From Mytilus trossulus (Eukaryota; Mollusca; Bivalvia; Mytilida; Mytilidae): a stretch of DNA of 64,000 nt. Shown piece by piece: positions 1-11,359 of the stretch; position 1 is the first letter of the stretch, and each line of letters starts with the position of its first letter. The stretch is from NCBI RefSeq assembly GCF_036588685.1, contig NC_086378.1, forward strand, positions 47,982,686 to 48,046,685, in the 5' to 3' direction. The position numbers and the translations under genes are program-made. The notes under the pieces are model-generated. The model was not told where the DNA came from. It searched no databases and saw nothing but the letters and a program-made list of their open reading frames with translations.

Positions 1-497
1 GTAAATTGTGTGAACCATCAACTTTTTTGCATAATATTGCATTAACGACACCAGATATTGAATCGTACACAGGAGTAGAATAGCATTCATTCGGTTCATT
101 TTCTATCAAAAGTTTCTTTCGGAATTCCATACACAATTTAAAGACAGTTTTAAAATTCTACATGGCAGCAAAATGTTTGTCTATCCTTAGGTCGGACGGG
201 TCGCACAAAGTAGGGTTTGCACCTTTCGAACATTCTTTGAGCTATTTTAATAGAGGGGTTTTCTCCGATCAAGTCCAAATATACATCGGTCTGTGTTTTT
301 TCTAGTATATGTGTCATATGGCTTGAATAAGTTTTCGGACCAATGCGGACCCTTTTGATATCTGCCTTGTTACCAGTCGGACGAGAAATACCAGGCTTAC
401 ACCAGAACTCATCAATATGTTTCGTCGTGTCAAGTGTTATTGCATCTGATCTAGTTTTTCTATTTGTGTAAGTCCAGCGTAACGTCTCTGTTTTCAA
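1..497 (-). pseudogene. Fragment of a transposon-associated protein gene, frameshifted, cut by the window edge
   Basis: The minus strand from 497 down to about 150 is open for 115 codons. It carries a KPGISRPTGNKADIKRVRIG-type segment followed by a CKPYFVRPVRPKDR segment and a Cys/His pair (CCHVEF). I recall this order of motifs from multi-copy uncharacterised proteins of bivalves and cnidarians that behave like transposon products; I cannot name the enzyme. Near 142-150 the frame hits a stop in a T-run. The reading frame shifted by one base continues open to position 1, with a segment rich in Cys and Pro that fits the same family, so a one-base indel is the likely break. The 5' part above 497 is not open and the 3' end lies outside the window. 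No target duplication or terminal repeat is visible. Calling it a decayed TE gene fits both the frameshift and the lack of a start context, but family membership rests on memory. Confidence 0.5.
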
Positions 498-1560
498 TAG
501 TAACGTCTTGAATTAGGTTTTTTCTTTCAATTTTTAGTTTTTTGTTTGTTGTTTCTTTGCGTCTTTATCTTTTGTCAATTGTGTTTTCTACTGACGATGT
601 GTTATCTTCGATTTTTGTCTTGTACTAATTGTATTGTTCATTCTTATCTTGATTTAAATATTCACAGACTGTCAGTAACTTATTCAGTTGTTTCATTTAT
701 ACGAAGTAAACCATATCAAATGCAGTGAATTTTAGTAGTACAAATCGTATTAACAAATAAAGTTTTCTTGTGAAATTTTGGTCTCATAATAATGAAGAAA
801 CCCACTAAGTAAAAAATGGACTAAAAGCAGTTTCATACAGAAAATAGCAAATCTTCCCTGTGTATGATATGGATTTATTGGTGTAGCCATTTTTACAGAA
901 TAAAATGGAACACTTTTTTTTTCGATAGTAGGTGGTTATATCAGAATTCTCTAAGAACGAGCTTTATATGACGCTTGCATATGGTGACGTGAGAAGCATC
1001 CGAAGAATTCTCAAAATAGTATAAAACCAACGCGTGATTGATGACGTCAATGAGAAATTATTTGTTATCTGATGTAGGGTTAACATCACTCTTGTTTTCA
1101 GGAAAACTTTGGTCAATCTCCTGAAGGATGAACAAAGGTAAGGTTTTGTAATTTGTGTCAGATGTTCGAACTCCTTGGTTGTTTCCCTTCAGTACAGGGT
1201 AAAATATTTTGCCCCAAAACATATTTTTTTCTTTGCATATAAGACTTCATTTGTTCATTTACCAAACTTTAATCAGATACTAGATTTCAAATCTCCAAAG
1301 ACCAATAATATTAATGCAAATATACTATATAATTACGAGTCTGCCTTTTCCCGGCATTTTTTGGGTTTAAATTCAATGTCTCGAATAGGAGTTCTATTAC
1401 CTATCCATGTTTTGACTTATTTTGTTCCTTAATTAATGCACTCAAACTTATAACAACAATTTAAAATTCTTATTTTGTATTTTTTAAAAACACGAATTAT
1501 CATAATGATTAATTTTTGACTTAAGAACATCCCTTAATCATCTGAAGAACATATTTTAAA
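498..1560. other. Non-coding stretch, one CRE site and one candidate microexon
   Basis: AT-rich sequence with short ORFs that show no recognisable domain. It contains a perfect CRE octamer TGACGTCA at 1042-1049. Just downstream a polypyrimidine-AG at 1090-1101 and a GTAAGG donor at 1138 bracket an in-frame 36-nt segment (1102-1137). This could be a small exon of a gene whose other exons I cannot place. Nothing else is supported. Confidence 0.3.
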
Positions 1561-1561
1561 T

Positions 1562-1718
1562 ATGATGCAAGTGACGACGATATTACTGCCAGGTCAGGGA
1601 TATAAATGAGGACAAACAGACACCTAAATGAACGGTGCATAAATATCATTCAAATGACGATGATTCTACTGCAAGGTCGGTGATGGTATCTTACAGACAC
1701 CTGGATAAAAGGTGCACT
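1562..1718 (+). repeat. Tandem duplication, two copies of about 79 bp
   Basis: Two adjacent diverged copies share CAAATGACGATGAT-like starts, a CTGC-AGGTC-GTGAT core and ACAGACACCT...GGTGCA ends. The second begins near 1641. No coding content is seen. Confidence 0.7.
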
Positions 1719-2004
1719 TAACTTGTATTTCAAACTTTATTGTTACATGGAATGCAATAACTGTCATATGAGTTCATGATTCAATCATTTCCACTGATAT
1801 AAGAGAAATAACATGTCATAATGTCTATTGTCATTATTTATATATAAATATAGTTTTTCTATGTGTTCTTATCAGGAGATGTTGTTAATCTACCAGATAT
1901 TTAAGTAATTTTCATGCCAGAAAATTAATTGAAATACTTTTAAAAAATACGTCATACTAAATGAAACCTCGTTTACATACAATGAGCGAATTAACAACGC
2001 ATGT

Positions 2005-2290
2005 GTTGATGCCACTACTGGTGTAGGTTTCCTCCCGAGAGTTTAAACAGCCCAGTAGTCAGCTCAGTTGTGTTGACATGAGTTATCATAATGATTGATA
2101 TGGTCATAATTAAAAATTACCTGCTTACAGGGCCCCCCTTTACAAAACTTGCATTTTCGAAATATTAAGGAGTTTCTACCCTAGGAATAGATTTGTATAA
2201 ACATATATGGCAAAAGAATTCGAAATTTTGGCCCTCAATGTTCTTCCTACTTTATTTGGTGTTTTTATTCGAGTATCAGTAATGAATCTT
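2005..2290 (+). repeat. Diverged copy of repeat family A
   Basis: It shows the family A head (GATGCCAC-ACTGGTG, then AGCCCAGTAGTCAGC and GTGTTGACATGA) and the middle part (CTACCCTAGGAATAGAT, then TTCGAAATTTTGG-CCTCAATG). It lacks the conserved ACGCGCGT tail. Compare the better copies at 12,166-12,867. Confidence 0.65.
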
Positions 2291-2419
2291 TTCCAGAAGA
2301 AGCACGCGTATAATTAAGATGTGTTTTATAGAACTTTCGGAATTTGTTATCAATATTGACTATTTTTAAGGTTATTTATAAGAACTAAAAGGTACATGTT
2401 CTTAAGAATTTAATGCCTT

Positions 2420-2860
2420 TTTGTCATTATATCGCAAAAATTCCTCACCGCCTCTTATTGGGTCGTATAAGACTCATGTCATTGGTTTTGTACGTACACA
2501 TGCAACACGACGAGGAAGGAAAAAAAACAGTGGTCACGGGTTTGATAGGAAGGTTATATGTATGATAGAGAGTCTATGCCTTCGGTTACCAAAGAGGCTA
2601 ATCGTAACATAACGACAACCATTAACCGCTTGATAGTGCTACATATAATTGTAAAGATCACTACAGGAACCCCAAAAAAACTTTATCGTCAATTTCAGTT
2701 TCAAGCGAGCCGTCAATTTTCAAATGTGATAGTGTGTTCAGATATGTGACAGAATTGAATGTTTATATGTGGTGTTTTTTTCTTCTTCACCTAGTTGAAT
2801 GGGATATACGCGTTCAACAGGGTCAGTAACCTTGCAATGAGAGACCATTATATATTAATA
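2420..2860. repeat. Segment duplicated at 8,652-9,690
   Basis: Shared blocks include CAGTGGTCAC followed by GGTT and an ATGCCTTCGGTTA or ATGCTTTCGGTTA box, and a block of GTTCAGATA...TATATGTGGT...GCGTTCAACA. Both copies are followed at varying distance by family D and family E repeats in the same order. This points to an older duplication of a 2-3 kb segment. The short ORFs at 2421-2749 are not conserved as protein between the copies. Confidence 0.5.
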
Positions 2861-3159
2861 AAGCGTAGCGTAAGGTTAATGAATATACTATCTTCTTCAG
2901 GTTCACCTGATTACTCCTATATAAATTCTGCCTCATTTGAATACAGGACAAGACGCCAAAAGTATGAGTAGCACATTTGCATTATCAGATTGCAGATTTT
3001 TTTTTTATTGAAAAACGCGTTACAAATAACAAATAAGCCAGCAATTTGATAGTTCCAAAGAGTGTTTACTTGAATTAAAGTATGTTTGCAGATACAGAAT
3101 GTAAATAACTAATTTAAATTTAAGTTAAAAGGGTGTTCTCCATCTAGTAATTATGCGCC

Positions 3160-3440
3160 ACCTACGATAGTAGAGAGTCATTATGTTTTTGGTCTGTGGG
3201 TCCGTTTGTCCGTCTAATCATTTGTCCCGCTTCAGGTTAAAGTTTTTGGTCAAGGTAGTTTTTGATGAAGTTGAAGTCTAATCAACTTGAAACTTAGTAC
3301 ACATGTTCCGTATGATATGATATCTCTAATTCTAATGTCAAATTAGAGTTTTCATCCCAATTTCATGGTTCACTGAACACAGAAAATGATAGTGCGAATG
3401 GGGCATCCGTATACTTGGGACACATTCTTGTTATCTTGAA
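3160..3440 (+). repeat. Abundant bivalve-type dispersed repeat
   Basis: It starts with the tract GGTCCGTTTGTCCGTC, followed by CCCGCTTCAGGTTAAAGTTT and GGTCAAGGTAGTTTTTGATG, and ends near GGACACATTCTTGTT. I recall this sequence as highly repeated in bivalve genomes. It has no ORF here, and no terminal repeats or target duplications are visible. Confidence 0.6.
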
Positions 3441-3589
3441 TAAATTCTTATCAAACAAACGTAAATTTATTCTTCAAATCTATATAAAAATGTAGCATAA
3501 GGAAAATTTGTGTAAAGGGTTGAGAAGTCAGAAAGTTTTAAACTGTTGCACTAAGAAGAAACCTACATCTTTGAATGTTTTAAATGTCT

Positions 3590-3800
3590 GTCATACAAGT
3601 TAGAGGTTTCGCTAGCTATAACACCAGGTTCAATCCACCATTTTCTACATATAAAATGCATGTACCAGGTAAGGAATATGACAGTTGTTATCCATTCGTT
3701 TGATGTGTTTGAGCTTTTGAATTTGCCATTAGATTAGATAATTGCCGTTTTAAATTTTCCCCGGAGTTCAATATTTTTGTGATTTTTCTTTTCAATATCA
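3590..3800 (+). repeat. Repeat family D copy
   Basis: It carries the family D core: GAGGTTT-GCTAGCTATAA, ACCAGGTTCAATCCACCATT, TTCTACATA, ATGCCTGTACC-like, GGAATATGACAGTTGTTATC, then TTTGATGTGTTTGAG and TTCCCCGGAGTTCA. Other copies lie at 9,700, 37,290, 40,610, 43,030 and 63,805. Confidence 0.75.
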
Positions 3801-3889
3801 CAACTCCCCTTCAGTTTGCAATCCAATAGTAACGCACGAATTTGATTGCCTAACAGATTGATAATTTAGATGTCTGTTAATTGTGTCTG

Positions 3890-5140
3890 AGTTTAATCTT
3901 TAATTTAATTTATTCAGTGTATCTATGCATACCTTTCATGTTTTGTTAATGGTGTTGTCGTCTGTTGATTTTTTTTCAACTATGATTTAAGATTGCTCTC
4001 TTTGTATTCTCTCTCCCTATTTAGATGAGATAGCCTAAGGCGTTTTACCACTAAATATAAGACAGATATTACGAAGTGAAAAGCCAATCAAAATTAATCA
4101 TCTTAGTTTCTTCTATTGCATTTTTGTGTTTCTTGTGTTTATATTGCACGAAGTAGACATAAACCCATAGACCGTTTCGTAGATTTATTCCTGGACTAAA
4201 TAGCGACTATCTATTTCGACCAAATTGGAATCAATGCATCCATTTACCAATTGGTCTATTTATATCCAATAGTTTTTAAAATTAGATTGTATTGTGACTT
4301 AAATAATAGTGTAGGACAAACAGTTGTCTTTTGATTTAATAAAAGTTCCGTTTTTTGTTTGTTTTATGTTTTTGTTTTTGAGAGTTAACGCGTTTGTTGA
4401 TATTTGTGAGGTATATTAAGTTGACGAAACGTAAAATTGGAGTCCAAAAACTTATAATTGTGAGTCTCATCAACGATTAAATTTATTTAGTGTATCTATG
4501 AATCTGTTTAACGTGTTGTTTATGGTGATGTTCATGGTGTTATTGGCTCCTTTTTTTTTTACTTATGATCTCTTAGTATTTTCTTCACATTTTAAGATAA
4601 GTTAATCGAAATTCATTTTGCCACTAACCATACGACGGCTATTACGAAGCGAAAACCGCAATTAGAAATTAATCAACTTAGTTTCTTCTGTTGCATTTTT
4701 GTATTTTATTGTGTTTCTGGTGCACGAAGTAGACATACACCCATAGACCTTTTTGTAGATTTATTCATGGACTAAATAGCGACCATCTATTTTCGACCAA
4801 ATTGTGATCAATGTATCCATTATTTATCAAATATGTCTTATATATATCCAATAGTTTTTTATAATTATATTTTATTATTTATTATAGAGTGTAGGACAAA
4901 CAGTTGTCTTCGATTTAATAATAGTTTCGTTTTAAATTTGTTTTATTCTTATTTTGAATAATTTTTTGATAATTGTAAGATTTATTAAGTTGAGGAAACC
5001 TGGATTTGGAGTCCAAAAACTTAAAATATTAAAAGGGATACTTATCATCATTTAACATTTAAAAATTCGGCTTTTATCATTCATGGTAGAAATAAATCTA
5101 GAAAAGGGCCTCGGAGGCATGTTATTCTTTAAGTATACAC
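3890..5140 (+). repeat. Repeat family E, two tandem copies of about 580 bp
   Basis: Copy 1 (about 3,890-4,470) and copy 2 (about 4,471-5,140) align along their length. Shared boxes are TTTATT-AGTGTATCTATG, GCACGAAGTAGACATA, TAGATTTATTC-TGGACTAAATA, GAGTGTAGGACAAACAGTTG and GGAGTCCAAAAACTTA. A third copy is at 10,030-10,990 and a partial fourth at 11,665-12,145. I do not recognise the family. It has no conserved ORF and no clear terminal repeats. Confidence 0.7.
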
Positions 5141-5344
5141 ATGTATTGAGTAAACCTGTCGTCAATTACTCCGAATGATAGCTGCATTTTCACACGTTTG
5201 TAGTTTTGTTCCAAAACGAATAGAACTAAGATTAACATTGATCTTGTACTCGTGATAGTATATATCGCTTTAGAAAATAAGTCCTGGTATATTTAAGATA
5301 TAAGCATGACAATTTCTAATAGAAAAATAGATTTATTTTGAATA

Positions 5345-5600
5345 CAAAATGATCTAATGAAACAAAGATCGCTCTTTGGTCCAATGTAAACGGGTTAGAT
5401 CGATCTTCAATCGGACTTAAAAGGTCTACCTCAAGAGGGGGTTTTAAAAAGATCGATCCTTTTTTTGGTGTAAATGCTTAAATCAATCGCGATCGATCTT
5501 TTTTCAGGTAAATGTTATGTTCAGATATGAAGTCAGATCGGTTCTTTGTATGTTGTAGTGTAAACGCAATGGGTTAAATAAGATCGATTTTAACTCTTTG
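5345..5600. repeat. GATCGATC-rich dispersed repeat, possible MITE
   Basis: GATCGATC or AGATCGATC occurs several times in both arms. GTAAACG-type boxes flank them (AATGTAAACGGG near 5,380 and GTGTAAACGCAATGGG near 5,560), so the ends can be read as a loose inverted arrangement. There is no ORF. I recall similar GTGTAAACG/GATCGATC elements in molluscs. Confidence 0.4.
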
Positions 5601-5712
5601 TTTTTTAAATAAGCACATTTAGAATATGCTGGGTTTTTTATGTGTATGGGCTCCCTTGTCCTGTCCCTTAACCCTGACAATAGTTACCAACCTTCCATAC
5701 TATAATTATCAA

Positions 5713-5827
5713 ACGTACAATAAAGATTCAAACATCCTATTTGCTTTTTATTTGTTCATTTAAAAAGAACGTACAATAAAGATTCAAGCATGCTATTTGC
5801 TTTTTATATGTTCATTTAAAAAGAACT
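5713..5827 (+). repeat. Tandem duplication, two copies of about 57 bp
   Basis: The unit AACGTACAATAAAGATTCAA...CATTTAAAAAGAAC is present twice back to back with only a few differences, which indicates a recent slippage or unequal exchange. Confidence 0.85.
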
Positions 5828-5831
5828 GAGG

Positions 5832-6150
5832 ATGCTGTTCTGTGAAGTTATCTTACAAATCCATGACCAATTTAACACAACTATGACAAAATCAAAGTAC
5901 TATAACCTTGACAAACCTAGGAAAGTATTCATACAAAAAACAAATTATATCTTTATGAAAATGAAACGATATGGTATTACATACAATGAGAAAACTATTT
6001 ATTGGAGACAAAAGTACAAAAAATATTTGGTAAATCCTTTAGTTATGGTTTTGGGTTATGATGTTAAAAAAAGGTCATCAATTATAGCAAAATGAGAAAC
6101 TTTGATTTAATTTTAGTTTATTTATACACAATGTATTTCAAATTGAGATT
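5832..6150. other. No recognised feature
   Basis: An 87-codon frame on the + strand (5832-6095) is rich in Lys, Tyr and Ile and resembles no family I know. AT-rich composition alone could produce it. I do not call it a gene. Confidence 0.3.
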
Positions 6151-6350
6151 AGTATGGAGTTTATTCTTAGTGAACTAGTTCACATTTTTGTTAAGATGCC
6201 AGTTGTAGAACGCCTTCGTGTGCGGTATTTTCTTGCTGTGTTGAAACCCCATTGGCAGCCTTCGACTGTTTTCTGCTCTTTGGTAGAGATTGTTGGCTCT
6301 TTGACAAATTCTGATTCATTCTCAATTTTTTTTTATATAATAAAACGAGA
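6150..6350 (+). repeat. Repeat family C copy
   Basis: It shares AGATGCCA-TTG, CTTCGTGTGCGG-ATTTTC, GCTGTGTTGAA, GGCAGCCTTCGACTG-TTCTGCTC and TTGTTGGCTCTTTGACA with the copy at 56,975-57,245. From memory this module is common in Mytilus. The 69-codon ORF inside it is incidental. Confidence 0.6.
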
Positions 6351-6359
6351 ACAAAGTAA

Positions 6360-7230
6360 ATGATACTACAGGTATCTGCCCGAGCAAACGATAGACTGAT
6401 AACCAAAAAGTGTGCGACTTGAATTTCACATGTAAATCCATAAAGTAGTAGTCAGAATCATTCAGTTTTATTTGTATTATCGACTCCTAGAAGTCGATAT
6501 TAAGAATTGAACAATGGACAGTTAGTGCGTGAATTTTTCTTGCTACCTGATTGGAAGATATTACGAGATGTGAATAATCAAAGTTTATTGATTGGTTAGG
6601 ACAATCCAAACCTAGTAAATGTCCTTCAATCCCGTAGAGTATCGGATTTGTCCTCTCTGTTTTAACAATTAGATTTTTACACAGGTAACTTTTATCTATA
6701 AATAGTCGAATCTTCTGGAGTAAACAACAACGTTAAACGATATATTCTACTTCATAACGTGTGACCTCACGTGTGTGGTAAAATTTGTTGTTTAATTGAT
6801 CTAGAAAGCGAGAACACTTTCCATTTTCATCAGCTAAGAGCGACTAGCCCTTTTTGAAAAGCTAATGCTTATAACCTCATTAGAAGTCACGTGATATAAA
6901 TAATGATTTTTTTACTTATTATTGACAGCCCGAGAATAAAGTAAGCCTCATTAAAAAAAGACGAGTTATGCAGACATGTGTTTTCTATGGGTATGTCATC
7001 TTGTTTTAAAATATAAAGTTCACTAAACACACACAAGAAAATAATCCTTTTGCAGACCAAAAGTCAAACAACATCGCAAACACAATATAGAAAACTAAAG
7101 ACTTATCAACAGGAATCCGACCAAACACTAATGATGATCTCTTGTGATCCAGAGGAGTAAACAAATCCTGCTCCACCTCACCTGTAGCAGTCGTTTTGTA
7201 ATTTATAATCTGTATAGGACTTTGTAATAT
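6360..7230. other. No recognised feature
   Basis: AT-rich DNA with short ORFs only. A small patch near 7,140-7,190 (GAGTAAACAAATCCTGCTCCACCTCACC) resembles a reverse fragment of family F. Confidence 0.3.
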
Positions 7231-7231
7231 A

Positions 7232-7555
7232 GTTATCAAAAGTACCAGGATTATAATTTAGTACGCCATACGCGCGTTTCGTCTACATAAGAATCACCAG
7301 TGACGCTCATATCAAAATATTTATAAAGCCAAACAAGTACAAAGTTGAAGAGCATTGAGGATCCAAAATTCCAAAAAGTTGTGCCAAATACGGCTAAGGT
7401 AATCTATGCCTGGGATAAAAAAATCCTTAGTTTTTCGAACAGTTCAAAGTTTTGTAACAGGAAATTTATTTAAATGACCACATTATTGATATTCATGTCA
7501 ACACCCAAGTGTTGACTACTGGGCTGGTGATACCCTCGGGGACGAAACGTTCCCC
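7232..7555 (-). repeat. Repeat family A, near-complete reverse copy
   Basis: It reads in reverse complement from the tail (CCAGGATTATAATTTA, ACGCGCGTTTCGTC, AGTGACGCTC) through CAAAGTTGAAGAGCATTGAG and TGCCAAATACGGCTAAGG to the head (CTGGGCTGGTGATACCCTCG). It is about 320 bp and has no ORF. Confidence 0.8.
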
Positions 7556-7559
7556 ATCA

Positions 7560-8600
7560 CAAATGTTCAAATCATTAGCTAATTTTTAGTTTCTAGTCGA
7601 GAGAACTCCAACTGGTCGAACCAATAACTTAAACATAATGCAGATGGTTAATATAATACTGTGTGTAAGCATTCTTGAAACACAAACAAGTAATGTTCTC
7701 GAAATAACTTAATCAATTGCATAATACAAATTAAAAATCTTTTAACAATAATATGTTTTAATAAAATGAGTGACATTTAATGTTTTTATTACAAATTCCT
7801 AATTACATAAGCAAAACACCAAACAGTCATTTGTTTTTATGTTGAGCTTTCCGTTATCATACAAATATGATAATTTATATGAAACAACTTCCTACACCTT
7901 TGTTGTTGCCAATTATACAGTAACAGACAAATACAAATGACACCTGTTTACTTTTTATTGACAACCCATAATTGTCTTTTTTCTATTATTGATATGATTG
8001 GCCAATGTATTCTAGTCAATTGAACACTGTAAGGTTTATTGCAATGTATAATGACAGACTGGTATCAATCAGTAACGTCAATCTATGTATGATATAATTA
8101 AAAGTAGTTTTTAAGACATCAAATCTAGATGTATTACCAAAGCTTTTAGATAAATTAATGAAATACTCATTGATTGTAATAAATTAAAGTGCTGAATGTC
8201 AGTCAGAATGTTTAAGAAGTATGCATGTTTTAAATATTAGCACTTTATTCTGAACCGATGAGGTACATTTCAATACTTCTGTTTTATGTAGCTTAATCGA
8301 ATTTCGGCGAGTAACAATTACGGGCTACTTCGTGTGACTACTACAGAGAGATAAGGGCATGCAAATGTGTAGTTATTTTCTCCGGGAAAATGCACTTACT
8401 TTTTCACATCATAATCAACTAACACTCATACCTGTATAAATGAAGGCACATTTCCTTTTACATCTGACTATGCCTATGCATGCATTCCATTTAACCAAAT
8501 ACTTGTAGTCAAAAAGCATCTTTAATTCATTCAGATTCTCTAGTTCATTTTAAGTTCAAATAAAACTAAGAAACAATTGGGTATAGGTGAATAACAAGAA
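7560..8600. other. No recognised feature
   Basis: AT-rich sequence. I found no ORF with a domain, no repeat of the families described here, and no clear regulatory element. Confidence 0.3.
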
Positions 8601-8651
8601 CTGTGGGTATCTCCCTTAAAAGATGCTCCCACCTTGACAATATAATCAATA

Positions 8652-9690
8652 TTTATCAATGCCGTTAGAAGTAGTTGGACCTACAAAGCAAATGGTCAGA
8701 CAGATAGAGAAACAGTCAAAAAGATCGGTTTTCCTTTATACTATATCACCGAACCTCCTTTTTAATTTGGCTATACAAAGAACTAAAACAAAAGACACTA
8801 CGCTTTTGAACAACAGAAACCAGTGGTCACTGGTTCTATGAGAACGTTTCAAAGTATGATATAGTGTGCATGCTTTCGGTTAACGTTTTTGTCGTGTGCA
8901 AAAGAGGCAGAATTACCGTAAGGGAACAATTTTAAAAATCAACCGTTTTAGAAAAAACAAGCAATAACGAAGAAAAAAAAATATTAGTTTATCGAACCCA
9001 ACATAAGAAACGAGTATCACAAACACAAAAAAACTGGTAGAGACCTTGAGGATTTGGAAGTGATGATTTAAAAAAAATCAGTGATTAGTCTCGTTCTCTG
9101 AAGTCACAATTAGAGAAAAGAAGACGACACTCTGGTAAAGCTTATTGGAACATATATGTGGTCACATAATGCACATATTTTTCATAGCATCTAATCCCAT
9201 CCTGACGTCAACCGTTTAACTTACAAGGCATGACTTAAACTTATGAGAAACCTTCGTACAACCGCTTCCTCGTCAGCATTACTACTCTACCAAGCTCTGT
9301 CATATCGTACCGACTGTTCGATATACTGCGGATTCATTTATTTTCGTGGGTACCAATTTTCGTGGAATGACGAAAACTTGCATTTTGGATATTCGATTTC
9401 GTGGTTTTGCAAAAGTCTGCTTTTAATCATACAGAACATTTGCAATTCGTTGAACTTTTAAATTCGGAGTTTCCCTGTACCCACGAAGTTCACGAAAATT
9501 GGTATCCAACGAATTATAATGGATCCACAGTATATCATAAATACTATACAATCGCTGGTGCCACATAGAAATGTTAAATTCACAACAGGAAACCTGTATA
9601 AAGGTACTAGTATGTTCAGATAAGAAACATATTCAATTGTATATGTGGTATCCGGCTTGATTGGATAAATGCGTTCAACATGGACGGCAA
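8652..9690. repeat. Second copy of the segment at 2,420-2,860
   Basis: It contains the same CAGTGGTCACTGGTT and ATGCTTTCGGTTAACG boxes, and later TATGTTCAGATAAG, ATATGTGGTATCC and GCGTTCAACATGG. It is longer than the first copy because other DNA, including the MITE at 9,320-9,536, sits inside it. Confidence 0.5.
9320..9536. mobile_element. Small inverted-repeat element (MITE), Tc1/mariner-like ends
   Basis: The left end GATATACTGCGGATTCATTT...TTTTCGTGGGTACCAATTTT pairs with the reverse complement of the right end (GATATACTGTGGATCCATTA and TTGGATACCAATTTTCGTG). If the element starts at CTGCGGATTC and ends at GGATCCACAG, both sides are flanked by TA, the usual Tc1/mariner target duplication. 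At about 217 bp it is too short to code, so it is non-autonomous. I recall the ATTTTCGTGG-TACCAATTTT motif as common in mollusc genomes. Confidence 0.7.
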
Positions 9691-9694
9691 TCAT

Positions 9695-9875
9695 ACAAGT
9701 GAGAGATTTGGCTAGCTGTAAACCAGGTTTTATTAACCATAATTATACATAAGACATTGCCTGTACCAAGTTAGGAATATGACAGTTGTTATCCCAATGT
9801 TTGAGTTTTTGATTTTTCCATTTGATTAGGGACTTTCCATTTTGAATTTTCCACGTTTTTTATTTTTTTTAATTT
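9695..9875 (+). repeat. Repeat family D copy
   Basis: It contains GAGAGATTTGGCTAGCTGTA, AACCAGGTTTTATTAACCAT, TTGCCTGTACCAAGTTAGGA, ATATGACAGTTGTTATCC and GGGACTTTCCATTTTGAATT. It lies directly upstream of a family E copy, as at 3,590. Confidence 0.75.
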
Positions 9876-10029
9876 TTATTGCTTTTTATAGTTCGTTTTG
9901 GTAAGTCTTTAGTTCAATATGTACTGATTTGATAACGACTGTTTGGTCGGTTTGGTCGTTTTGCCATGTTGTTGTTAATTGAAATTATGAGTTTAAGTTT
10001 CTTTCTGATCGTTCGTTTCCCTGAATTTT

Positions 10030-10990
10030 TTTCAACGAACTCAGAACCTTCAACTTATTTAATTCAGTATACCTACGACGCATCTTTTTTTCAAATTTAA
10101 GTCATCTTGTTGTCGTTTGTTTTAATTGAAGGTATGATTTTAGATTGCTCTCTTTGTATTTTATATCTGCTTTTTAATGTAATAGCCAAAAGTCATTTAG
10201 CCGGGTAATATAAAGACAACTTTTACCAAACGAAAACCGCAATCCGATATTAATCATTTCTGATTCTTCTATTTCATTTGTATATTTTGGTGTGTTTCTG
10301 GTGTTAATAATACATGAAGTAGACAAAAACTCATTTATCATTATTTGTAGATTTATTCCTGGACTAAATATTGACCATCTATTTGTAACCAAATCGAGAT
10401 CAATGCATCCATTTATCAAATATGTCTATTTATATCTGATAGTTTTTATAATAAGTTTTTATCATTATTTTATTACAGAGTGTAGGACAGACAGTTGACT
10501 TTTGATTCAATTATAGTCTTGTTTTTTGTTGTTGTTGTTTTTTTTTGTTTGTTTTTTTGTTTTTTTTATATGTTTTAGAAATGTTTACGCGTTCATTGAC
10601 ATGTTTTAGCTTTATTAATGGACGTTTTATACTATACATATATATCTAGTTGGGTCACCTTCTCTTGTATCGCTTTTGTTTACAATTTTAATATTGGTAG
10701 GTTGGTAGATTGGTAGGAATACAAAAACTTTTAAGGGAGAAACTGAGCAGTTATTGTAAATTAAAACATTCAGATATGGTCCATCTTGAGTGGAGATAAA
10801 TCCAGAAAGCGTTTCGGAGGCATGGAATTCATTCATTGGCGTTTGTATCCTTTTAGTCAAATTGATTTGAAATGATATGGTTAATTAAAGGTGAATGTTG
10901 ATGTGCTACTCGACAATGCAGTAATGATGTACATATTGGGTTAATACAAATAAAATTTGAGGAGGCCAAAAGAAGAATAAATAATGGAAC
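10030..10990 (+). repeat. Repeat family E, third copy
   Basis: It aligns with 3,890-5,140 through ATTCAGTATACCTACG, CATGAAGTAGACAAAAACTC, TAGATTTATTCCTGGACTAA, GAGTGTAGGACAGACAGTTG and TTTCGGAGGCATGGAATTC. Beyond that it shares a tail (TATTGGGTTAATACAAATAA...AAGAAGAATAAATAATGGAA) with the partial copy ending near 12,145. A T/G-rich low-complexity run lies near 10,520-10,575. Confidence 0.65.
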
Positions 10991-11359
10991 AAAACTAATA
11001 TTTTTTTATTAATTTCTCTACATTTATTTCTTGTTAAAATTCGACACAACATCTCAACACAGAATAATATTTGGATATTGGAACGTTGTTAATCATAAAT
11101 TTCGAATACGATACTCTGACTGGTCGGGATATAAGTGTTGGAGTATACAAATTTTAATTTCAATGAGGAAATTTATTGTTTGGAACTTAAAACAGGCTGG
11201 GTTTTTTTAACTTTTGACGCTTTATGGGCCTCACATTGGCTATTATTTATTCCACGTGCAATGTCCCTTGAAGTATCTAATTAGTGTACTGCTTCTTTAT
11301 TCGTTCTTTCATAATTGGAGTACAAATAGAGATAAACAGCCGCAAATAACACAAAATAT

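Noticed and set aside
1160..1180. tRNA B-box-like GTTCGAACTCC
   Set aside because: No matching A-box or cloverleaf upstream; no tRNA can be folded here.
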